Assembly (NCBI GenBank): GCA_020310875.1
Contig: CM035407.1
Location: forward strand, 91,591,132-91,655,131
Length of the DNA: 64,000 bases
Origin: Ceratopteris richardii
Lineage: Eukaryota; Streptophyta; Polypodiopsida; Polypodiales; Pteridaceae
Direction of reading: 5' to 3'
This document shows, one piece after another, positions 10,721-18,891 of this stretch (its first letter is position 1; each line of letters starts with the position of its first letter). Made by a program: the position numbers and the translations under genes. The notes beneath the pieces are model-generated. The model had not been told where the DNA came from, made no database searches, and worked only from the letters and a program-made list of their open reading frames with translations.

Positions 10721-12273
10721 ATGGCTGCCGCATCCTCCAGTACCCTGCAACTCAAACGTCCACGTGAACTCTTCAATGAGTTCTTGGAATCAACTGAGCT
10801 CAAAGGTCAGAACCACTTGTATGACCTACTGTCTAGGGTCCCTGATCTAGACAAAACAATTCAACTGAACTCTGATGTGCTCAAGGAAATCATAGAGTTC
10901 CTTGAGTACTACATCTTGCGTTTTTCTATAGAAATACCGCCTTATGAGGGTAAATGGGTTCCATGTGACCTTCTACTCTACATACATAGAGGCGATGAAG
11001 CCTTCATGAAGCGCCTTAAGCGCTTCATGGCAATTGCGGAAACTGCTGGGCACTTACTAGATGACTCTGTGCCATTAGTAAAAAAACTTAACAAAAAGAA
11101 GAGGATGGGTACAAAGTACCTATCCTACACTGCAACAACATATTTTATTATTAATGAGGAGCCGGAACCTACACCTGTTGAGCTCCCCAACCTTGCCACT
11201 GGGGGTTTTGTTAAGGAGAAGAATGAGCCTCAACCAGAGGCCATAAATTTTTCCAAAGAAAGCATTACAATCCACCAAGAATTCCCTGGTGGTGTTGAGG
11301 ATAAACTACATGTGCAATCAAGCATGGAGGAGGCCCCCCCTTCAAATCTCAACCCCTCTGAGCCCACATTACCAGAGGTGGAACTTGAATATCTCTCCTG
11401 CATCGTTGTGGATGGAGAGGAATTTATTTTACTCCATGACATTGAGAAGGCATTCGGTCTACGTCTAGATGAATGCTTGAGTATTTTCTCCACAATGTCA
11501 GATGTTCCACTTGACAACACATCTGACATACTTGAAAAGAAGTCCATCCCACTTGGGGATTCTGTGGCAGACACCATATCAATGGTGTGTGCTGATATTT
11601 TAAATGATGACAACAATTCTACTACAGAGGAGGAGTTCAGTGCAGCACAGGAGAGGATACTGAAGCAAAAAATTCCTACATCCCATGTAGCAGAGCAGAG
11701 TGGCATGGCCCACTCTAGCATTGATCTTGATGCCCCTGGAAGAGGGGAGGAAGAAGACAAGCTTCATGATGTAAGTGGTAATTGAATTAAAAAAATTGAT
11801 AATTTTAAGTTAACATTGTAAGAGCTTGAATTCTCATTTGTTCTTAACAGGAAGCAATTGAGCTCGACAAGTTCGCAGCAAGGTCTGGTGGGGATCGAGC
11901 TTCTCGTGGGAGTGGTGCATCCTTGGCAAACTACATCGGAAAGTTGCCAAAGGATGATTTTGTTATCATACACAAAGACTACAGTCCCGATGGGCACTTC
12001 ATCACTTGGTGCTTGAAGGCCCTTAGCAAGATTTTGTGTTTATGTACAATTACCCAAGGCACTAATTGTGTCATTTTGGTTAGGAAATCCTTAGTTGTAA
12101 CTTCTTTAGGACTTAATTTTAGAGGGAAAGTATTAGGGCAAATAGGTATCGCCATGAGTCTTGGAATGCAAGACCCCCATGTAATATCAAGATCTGTATT
12201 GACTTACCAGCTGCCTCAATCTCTCCAAAGGAGAAAGAAAGTTGTGGAGAAATTGAAGGCAGCTGAGAAATGA
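10721..12273 (+). CDS. transposon gene B: unknown 490-residue protein, intact, two exons
   Basis: Exons 10721-11770 and 11851-12273. The intron (GAT|GTAAGT...TTAACAG|GAA, 80 nt) is phase 0. The start is chosen at the ATG 90 bp below a TATA box, with CACGCGCAATGG around it. Residues 1-130 are helical and rich in Leu and charged residues. Residues 150-345 are acidic, Pro/Ser-rich and probably disordered, with one hydrophobic patch near 225-265. The C-terminal 140 residues (exon 2) look globular, starting after LANYIGKLPKDDFV. No stop or frameshift is present, unlike its three neighbours. I recognise no family. In other autonomous DNA transposons a second gene often encodes a DNA-binding or anti-silencing factor, which is one guess among several. 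Confidence 0.72.
11771..11850 (+). other. intron of gene B (80 nt)
   Basis: GTAAGT donor and TTCTTAACAG acceptor. Splicing is phase 0 and extends the ORF from 350 to 490 codons, whereas read-through meets a stop within five codons. Confidence 0.8.
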
Positions 12274-12430
12274 TGTAATGTCTTGATAATACAAGCTTTT
12301 TTTTTCATCATTTGTCTAGTTCTGTTTATGAATGTGCTAAAAAATTGAACTTATCTTCTCTCCACAAATTGTATCTAATTGGGGGTCTTTGTATTTTGCT
12401 TTGGTCCTCTGTATGATTATATGCTTAAAA

Positions 12431-12531
12431 AAGGCCAAAAAAGCCCCAGCCACAGAAACGCGGGAAACAGCCCTGCAAAATTTTTGCAGGGCTGTTTCCC
12501 GCGTTTCTGTGGCTGGGGCTTTTTTGGCCTT
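12431..12531. repeat. perfect 101-bp palindrome (50-bp arms, 1-nt centre)
   Basis: Arms 12431-12480 and 12482-12531 are exact reverse complements around a single T. The arm contains CCAGCCACAGAAACGCGGGA and CCCTGCAAAA. It is GC-rich compared with its surroundings and ends in runs of A (left) and T (right). Either strand would form a long hairpin in RNA followed by a U run, so it could act as a two-way transcription end or a source of small RNA. It could also be a fold-back mini-element. Confidence 0.9.
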
Positions 12532-12745
12532 ATGTAGTGTTTTTAGGTGCTACAATACATAGGAAACTATGTAATTTCAGATTTTCAATTGGTTTTGGTA
12601 TTATCAGGACCAGAAGTTTTCAGTAGGGTATAAACTCAGCCTTTAGTAGCTAAAGATCTCAATTCCTATAGGGTATAACCTCTTAATACCTAGACCCTTG
12701 CATCTCTACCATATGTCTTATGCTTACCAAAGACCAAATATTGCA

Positions 12746-12834
12746 AAAAAAACCCCAGCCACAGAAACGCGGGATTCAACCCTGCAAAAATTTTGCAGGG
12801 CTGAATCCCGCGTTTCTGTGGCTGGGGGTTTTTT
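12746..12834. repeat. second, related palindrome (44-bp arms, 1-nt centre)
   Basis: Arms 12746-12789 and 12791-12834 pair with two mismatches around a single A. The outer stem is the same as in the first palindrome (CCAGCCACAGAAACGCGGGA). Near the middle, AAACAG has become ATTCA(A/G) and the opposite arm changes to match (CTGTTT to CTGAAT). Stem pairing is thus kept although the sequence differs. Confidence 0.88.
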
Positions 12835-13063
12835 GGTGTTAAAAAGACATGTTGCACACCACTATGTAGAAAAGGAACATATCTAGTCATAAAACAATAG
12901 GCAAGTGCATGCATGTTTAACTGAATCCATATATAACTGACTGAAAGAGAGAGAGAGAGAGTGAGAGAGAAAAAAGAGACAAAGAATATAAGTCAAAACA
13001 AAATTTTCTATTATCCATTGTATTACATCGCAAAGTAGCCTATCATAGGGTATAATATACACA

Positions 13064-13954
13064 TCATGGGTTATTTCCTCTAATTCTTCTTGCTAGCTGA
13101 ATGTCCTTCGGTTGTATGGTTACTCTCTTGGCATGGATAGCACAGAGGTTAGAGTCCTCAAGCATGGAGATGAGGTAGGCCTCAGCTGCCTCTTGAAGTG
13201 CTTCAAGTGCTATCCCTTGTATTCTTAGACCTGTTTGGTAGCTTTGTAGTTCCTCTTTCACTACCCTTGCAAAAGCTCTTCGTGGTATGAGTAGTTCAAC
13301 GGACTTTTGGTAGTGTCGTATCTCTGCAAAAGCCCTGTAGTGCTTCCTTCGTCTTTGTGGAGCTCTTGGGTTGGGAGGTATGTTTGGCTGGCGTTGAGGT
13401 CGACGTCGAGGTTGATAGTTTTTTTTTCTCCGATGTACACGATGTGAGGGCCCAGCTTCATCTTGCACATTTTGTTGTTGATGTGGTTGTTGACTTTGCT
13501 CTCTTTCCTCCTCTGTTGGTATTTGCCCTTGTCCTTGTGGAAGTGTCTTACCTCCATGTGTCACCCTATGGCTCGTTGGTATTTGCATATCATTCCATGG
13601 TGGTTGATTGTTGCTTTCCTCATATGGGGATGACTCTTCGTCGCTCTCTGGTACACTCCTTCTGATCAACTTCTATTTGGGTCTTGATTTGATGGGTGTC
13701 CTTATTGGTGGCTCATCATCTGAAATGGCCTCTGATCGTCCTTGAGTATAATAATCTTGTCTATTGGAAACTTCATTTTCTCGCACTGAATTGCTCCCAG
13801 GTGGTGTGCCATTGTGTGACACAGGCACAGATGTGCTCTGGGAACCACTTCGAGGCCTTTGGGGGGGTTGCAACCATGGTGGGCGTTGTGTCCCTAGATG
13901 AGGGCTAGGAAAGAAGACGCGATCTTTCCTTGCAGTTTGCTTGGTGCGTGCCAT
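13064..13954 (-). pseudogene. transposon gene C: divergent histone H3 variant with long tail insertion, one in-frame stop
   Basis: Uninterrupted exon of 296 codons on the minus strand, ATG at 13954-13952, stop TGA at 13066-13064, one TAG at codon 94 (13675-13673). Residues 1-10 are MARTKQTARK, identical to the start of histone H3 including K4 and K9; position 10 onward departs (D where H3 has S). About 190 Pro/Gln/Arg/Ser-rich residues follow. Residues 205-296 (13342-13067) are a full H3 fold: alpha-N with EIRHYQKS and ELLIP, alpha-2 with [10 protein letters not shown], then [30 protein letters not shown] recalls plant CENH3. Loop 1 has canonical H3 length, and the tail is far longer than in H3 (about 136 residues). 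A TATA box lies 40 bp upstream. It is probably a nucleosomal protein captured from the host. Codon 94 suggests this copy is inactive unless read through. Confidence 0.9.
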
Positions 13955-13995
13955 TCTCTTGAGTTGCAAAAAGTGTGAAATGAAGTGAGTTCTAT

Positions 13996-14005
13996 CTATT
14001 TATAG
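13996..14005 (-). promoter_or_regulatory. TATA box of the H3-like gene C
   Basis: The minus strand reads CTATAAATAG, about 42 bp upstream of the gene C ATG. This predicts a very short leader. The same 200 bp also holds the 3' end of gene D. Confidence 0.6.
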
Positions 14006-14510
14006 AGTTTTTTAAAAAACTGTTTGTTCACACTAGAACGGACAAAACCTGTTTAAAACCATACAGAATATTATATATTAAATAATAACACATTGAAATC
14101 AAGATTACAATAATCATATGTATTACCACATAATGGGAAATAGCGAATTCACTTTACTTCCAAGCTGAGCCTTCTCGTTGTCTCCTTGCACGCCACTGAG
14201 CATGATGAAGAGGACCTAACGATGACTTCCATTTCTCACTAGCAATGTTGTGTTGCATCTTTCTTGCAAGTTTTGCCAATTTTGAATCCCTAAGTCGTTC
14301 CACAAAAAACTTTCTCGAGAATGTAGTGCGGTAAAACCAATTAAACATCTCCTCCATGTAGTTTGATTGCATTGGGCCACCACCATGTCGGGTGTTTTTG
14401 AAGTAGACACCCCTCGCTTTGTAGTGTGACTTTTCCATTCCTTGGGTACTGAAAATCTCTAATGACCCATATCGATGCATGAAAAAAGCTCCATGTGCAA
14501 ACAAAATATG

Positions 14511-14579
14511 CTAAAAATTGTTAAGTACATTGGAAAAAGGTAAGTGCAATGAACACTTGTAGAAGAAGATTACACTTAC
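14511..14579 (-). other. intron 3 of gene D (69 nt)
   Basis: Donor ATT|GTAAGT and acceptor AATTTTTAG|CAT. Phase 0. Read-through gives a stop shortly after, while splicing adds 118 residues. Confidence 0.8.
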
Positions 14580-15682
14580 AATGTAGTGTGTTATATTGCT
14601 CTCTCCCCAACATTGAATGAAACACTTGGTGAACTCCACTAATGTTTCTTGAAACATTTGACGTTGAATAGCACTAGACCTAGTCAGACCCATTAAGCCT
14701 ACAACCTTATCAAAGCTCGACCAAACTTTCTTTCTCTTATTACAAAGATCAACTTGAGAGTCATTGTCTGTTGTGATCATGCATAGGTCTTTCCACAGCT
14801 CATAACGTTCATTATTTTGAGTGCTAGTACCTCTTCTAAAAAAATGTCTTGCTTTATTCCCTGTCATTGACACTTGTTGCAAGCTATCTTGAGATTCTCC
14901 AACTTTCTTAACAACTAGGGTTACATTTCCACCATGACAACCAATTGAATTAAGAAGTTCCTCCAATTTCTTTATAGCTTGAATAGATTTATCAACTGGC
15001 TTCATGGCAAATGCGTATTCTATATGGAGCTTCAATAGTCTATCAAAAATTCTCATGAAGGCATGCAAGGTGCAAAAGTGGACATTGACTAAAGGGAATG
15101 GAATAATGGGATTCCAATCCTTATCTGACATGTCACGATTAGGTGTACCTAACATGGGACACCTCATTAAAGGTGTATCCCATTCAGCAGATGGAGTTGC
15201 ATCTGTGTCATCAACTAAATCATCTATGTTGTTTTGTTTTCTCTTTGTTCGTTTATAACCTCGTGTACAATATGGACAAGGATAGAGAGTAGATGCACCT
15301 TGTTTGCACCCTAACATGCATTTGATAGTCTTTAAGTCTCCACCTAAGTGCCACTCTACTTCAAAATCACCAAGGCTTTCTACATTGATTTTGGCACCAT
15401 GAATTTGAGAAGTTATCACCTCTGTGATCCATGGGATCCTATTGAAAATCCATGTAAGAACATCATTGGATTCTTTAGGTACTTCAATAGCACCTAACCA
15501 CCATATATCTTTCTCTGATTGGACACTATATGTAAAGTGATGGGTAGATTCTTCACTATCATCAATAATAGCATGGGCCATAGCTTCGTTCATGAGTGTC
15601 ACACTAAGTCTCTCCATACGGCGTCCCTTTATGATTTGACATTCGTCTAGCTTCAATACAAACTTGAGTTTGGAACCACAAT

Positions 15683-15751
15683 CTACATCAAATAACAAAC
15701 ATTATATTATTGAAAATACTATGAATGTCATTATCAAAACAATGGATATAC
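15683..15751 (-). other. intron 2 of gene D (69 nt)
   Basis: Donor CAAG|GTATAT and acceptor TTGATGTAG|AT. Phase 1. It joins STLQ to DCGSKLKF at the start of the catalytic region. Confidence 0.75.
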
Positions 15752-16305
15752 CTTGAAGTGTGGATTTGTAAAATTTAACCATTTCCTTTTGGAGCCTCTC
15801 CAAATTGACAAATATGTTGTTGTACTTTGTGTAGATGAATCCCTGTCTAGATGTGTTTTTCAACTCTTTCTTTGATGTAGATGAATGATAAATGGATGCA
15901 GGCATAACATCTTCTATATGCAGGTAATTGCCAAGAGTATTGGCTACATCCTCATTGGTTATCTTCTTCCTCACAGATACCTTGTAAGGGCATGGAAAAA
16001 TGCTCTAGAAAATACCTTTGTTTTGTAGAGCCTCCTTCAAAAGATTGTACAATGCAGTGTACGCTCTAGTACTAACACCTGCTTCATCACATACCATCTG
16101 TACCTCACTAGGACTAATAATATCTTCTAAGTTGCCTGCAAAATCTTTAATCACTTGGGTTTTGATGTGATTTCCTATTGGTGACTCCAAGATCATAAGC
16201 ACATGTTTGTTGCTAAGACAAGAATTCAGAAACTTCAATTGATCCTCCATTGTTGAGGAAGCACTCGCATCTTCAACAAATGACTTGCACAATAAGAATC
16301 TCAAT

Positions 16306-16346
16306 CTAAAAGTCTTTTAACATAACTAAACAAAGGAAATACATAC
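16306..16346 (-). other. intron 1 of gene D, only 41 nt
   Basis: Donor AG|GTATGT, acceptor ACTTTTAG|A. It is shorter than plant introns usually are (about 60-70 nt minimum). Its removal is required to link the coiled-coil exon in frame to exon 2, and the phases of all three introns agree. Confidence 0.6.
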
Positions 16347-16924
16347 CTAAGTGCGTAAACACGTCGCTTCCGTGCTCCACCACCAGTTGAAAGAGCTTGA
16401 AAGGATGATAATGGTCGTTTCCTAAATCTCATCCCAAGTGGAGTCTCTTTTAGTTGTGTAAGATTGGCTTTCAACTTTGTAATTGTGCTCTCCTTTTCTT
16501 CCACATCTTGTTTGAGACTATTATTGTGCTCATCCAAAGATTTGATAGCACTTTCTAAAGTGTGTATAGCACTCTCTAAACTGTGTATCTTGAAATGGTT
16601 GTGATGACATTGTTGCATCCAATAATTTGCTATAGATGTAGAATGGTTAGACAATCGCTTGCAATAGCCTAGGAGTCCATCTTCACCGGAACCAAGGAAT
16701 TGTAGAAATGTGGAGATAGTATGGAATCTAGGATGAACATTAGCCATTGGATCCAAGGGATACAAAGCACCATGGACCCAAAGATCAATATTCTTCTCTC
16801 CAGCTGCACGTCGTGCATTTTGAGAATCTATGTCATTGCTACCTCTAGTTGTTGGTGCAAATTCTGTAGGAACACGAACATGTACACTCTTTGAGTGAGG
16901 AGCACGCGCTGGTGCTGGTGTCAT

Positions 16925-17505
16925 GTTCGTAATACATGTGAGCACCATGATGTTCCAAAACTCCAGCACCGAATGGGAAGAAGCACACAGATGGCTGGAA
17001 TGGCTAGTACAGTAGCTATGTGCAAGAAAAAAAGTGTGTTTTGGTATGTGGATAGGTCAAAATGACTTTTTTCAGTATGTTAGAGGGAAAATGAGTTTTT
17101 TTTCAAAAATTCATGTTTTGGGGCAACCAAAGTTACGAGTTTGATGATGTGGCACTTAACTTTTGGAGGGATTTTGAAAAGTATGTTTTTTAAGTATTTT
17201 TTATAAAAATAAGTCTAAAAAAATTAAGTTCTGACATATACATAAAAGTATGGGCCATTTTGAATAAAGAATAGCTGAAAAAGAGACTTTTTCAGAAAAC
17301 TCATTTTTTTATTCATAAAGATGGACGGATTTGATGAGGTGGAAAGTGGTTTTTCTCTCTCTCTATGTGCAGAAGAGAGAGAAGGTCCTAGCTCAGCCTA
17401 AAAAAAAGCCTACTTCAGCCTACCAAAAAGTGCTCTATTAAATGCACTTGTCCCCTTAACAAAGTACAAGATTAAGCTTAATCCCTAAAAATTAGGAATC
17501 CTTAC
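16925..17505 (-). promoter_or_regulatory. right subterminal region and presumed promoter of gene D
   Basis: No coding sequence is visible. The region is AT-rich with several AAAAA/TTTTT runs and TC-rich patches (17350-17380). It should contain the promoter of gene D, reading leftward, and the transposase-binding repeats of the right end. No single convincing TATA box is chosen. Confidence 0.4.
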
Positions 17506-17539
17506 AAGGCCCATGCAGGGTTCACTTTTTTTCCTAATG
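17506..17539 (-). repeat. right terminal inverted repeat of the DNA transposon
   Basis: Inverted copy of 8404-8437 (two mismatches), ending CCTAATG on the plus strand. Further in, both ends share short AGGCTGAAG-like words (8511-8520; reverse complement near 17410-17420), possible transposase-binding repeats. Confidence 0.88.
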
Positions 17540-17593
17540 ATAGAGACTACACATACATATTATGAAGTAGGAAATGATGACAGAACCGTCAAC
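17540..17593 (+). other. 54-bp island of the gypsy 3' ORF between two inserted transposons
   Basis: This is all that separates the right end of the DNA transposon (17539) from the first base of the copia 5' LTR (17594). Its last five bases, TCAAC, are the copia target duplication. It is presumed to belong to the interrupted 3' ORF, since that ORF's coding style resumes after the copia element, but it is too short to prove by translation. Confidence 0.55.
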
Positions 17594-18865
17594 TGTTGGA
17601 GCAAGTCTATGACAAGCCTAAGTATTGGCTTGAGTCTCACAAAGTCTTAGAAGAAGCTTTAAAAAGAAGACTATGTAAAGTTCACTTGTGAACTACCTCT
17701 TGTAACTTTTGAAGAGTTTAGTTAATGTAAAAGTAAGAGAATCTTAAGTTGTTGAGTCCACTTGATCAAGAATGGAAAGAGGAGCCATGAATTCGTGATT
17801 TGTGGTAGGTATAGAATCAAATCAATCATTGATTGATTGGAGAGTGATTGAGGGAAGTTAGCCTCCCAAACTCAACTATAAATAGATGGCAGTTTTAGTC
17901 GTGGTTAAAGAGACCTATGTGAAGACCTCCAAGAGCTGAGCTTTATGCCATATCAAGGTGTGATTACAAGGCACACATATGTATCAGTAAGTCATTGTAT
18001 TGTACAAGAAATATACTTTCATTTTCATGATTATTTGGTTTCATTTTTCCATGTTCTTGTAAAGTGTACTACTCACTACCATTACTCTCAGTTTTCTCAG
18101 TCAGCTTACAGAGATGTTTTCTTTGAGCTTGGTGCATCATTTTCAGTGATTTAACTTGGTAAAGTTAGCTCTATAAGTCTACTATATGCTCACAAATTTT
18201 CATGTCATTTGGATGTTGCAATCTTCAGTTATGTTCATTTGAAGTCAACAGGGTCTCTTCATCTTCACTTCTCTGTCAGGTACCCGACTTTTTCACTCAT
18301 CTTGTCAGAGCCATTTCTCAGTGGTTACTTATCCAAATTAAGTGGTTTAAAGCTTGTTGGATTCCGCTTACTGTTTAGTATAATCATACAAATTTTCGTA
18401 ATCATTGGATTTCTATATTTTGAGTTATGTTGATTTTTCTGCTCACTGGTCTATTTCTGTAGCAGCCCGTGAAAATCGGGATGATATCATCACTTGTTAA
18501 AACTCATTCTCAGTTTGTGGCTCATTATTTTTGATGAGATTACTCTTGAAAGCTAGCTCTTTAAGTTGCCTAGACTTCCCCAAGAGGAATTGAGCTAATT
18601 GCTGCTGTGCTCAGAGAATTATGTAAAACACTGGACAGGTGTATGAACCAAGAATAGCAAGTTTTCACCTCTGAGCTAACTCCAACTTATCTATTTTGAT
18701 CTATCTTTTTGAGAGTGATCTTCCAAGGTACATAGGGTGTCTAATACATCCATTGGCAAGCTAAAAGGGCCCACCATCTACTCTTGGAGTTCATTTGGCT
18801 GGTGTAGATCAAGGATTTTGCAACACCTCTTCATCTTCAAACACATACTTATCCATCTCTTCACA
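17594..18865 (+). repeat. 5' LTR of copia-1
   Basis: Starts TGTTGGAG, ends TCTTCACA. A TATA-like CTATAAATAG occurs at about 17875. The primer site begins two bases after the end. Confidence 0.95.
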
Positions 18866-18866
18866 G

Positions 18867-18878
18867 TGGTATCAGAGC
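18867..18878 (+). other. primer-binding site of copia-1 (tRNA-iMet)
   Basis: TGGTATCAGAGC, complementary to the 3' end of plant initiator methionine tRNA, the usual copia primer. Confidence 0.93.
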
Positions 18879-18891
18879 AAGGTTGGACAAC

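Larger units (their letters stand above)
12274..13063. other. convergent 3' intergenic region between genes B and C, holding two palindromes
   Basis: The 3' ends of B (plus strand) and C (minus strand) face each other across 790 bp. Apart from the two palindromes (12431-12531 and 12746-12834) and a GA microsatellite (about 12946-12975), nothing coding is seen. Both palindromes are preceded by a TATGCTTA word. Confidence 0.7.
14154..16924 (-). pseudogene. transposon gene D: RNase H-fold transposase-like protein with zinc motif, one in-frame stop
   Basis: Four exons on the minus strand: 16924-16347, 16305-15752, 15682-14580 and 14510-14154. All splice phases agree and give 863 residues. The one defect is a TAG at codon 293 (16007-16005). 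Residues 113-160 form a heptad-type coiled coil. A block with LKLDEC (D390), later GGDLK (D493), C499, C503, then YPCPYC (C513, C516) and HFCTLH (H579, H584) looks like an RNase H-like catalytic core with an inserted zinc-binding motif. C-terminal motifs include EKSHYKARGVYF and NTRHGGGP. I infer a DDE/D-type transposase because it is the only such protein in a TIR-bounded element. The third catalytic residue is not assigned. The superfamily is unresolved; Zisupton/KDZ-like groups also have Cys-rich cores and would be worth comparing. Confidence 0.75.
8404..17539. mobile_element. four-gene DNA transposon with 34-bp TIRs carrying a histone H3-fold gene
   Basis: The two ends form inverted repeats of 34 bp with two mismatches (left 8404-8437, right 17506-17539), opening CATTAGG and containing an identical 19-bp core. 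Inside are gene A (8932-10266, +), gene B (10721-12273, +), gene C (13954-13064, -) and gene D (16924-14154, -). Two palindromes lie where the pairs converge. D has the look of an RNase H-fold transposase. The element lies inside the coiled-coil 3' ORF of the gypsy element. A clean target duplication is not visible: flanks GATCAGAC and GATAGAGAC are similar but need a gap. The transposase does not match hAT, MULE, CACTA or PIF motifs I can recognise, so I leave the superfamily open. Confidence 0.85.

Noticed and set aside
13067-13342. Calling the H3-like gene a centromeric CENH3
   Set aside because: Loop 1 has canonical H3 length and the C-terminal helix reads like ordinary H3 ([17 protein letters not shown]). 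Only ELLIP..F.R.V resembles CENH3, so 'divergent H3 variant' is the safer call.
8392-17551. Target-site duplication of 8-9 bp for the DNA transposon
   Set aside because: GATCAGAC and GATAGAGAC match only with a gap and a mismatch. Not reliable enough to assign a superfamily.
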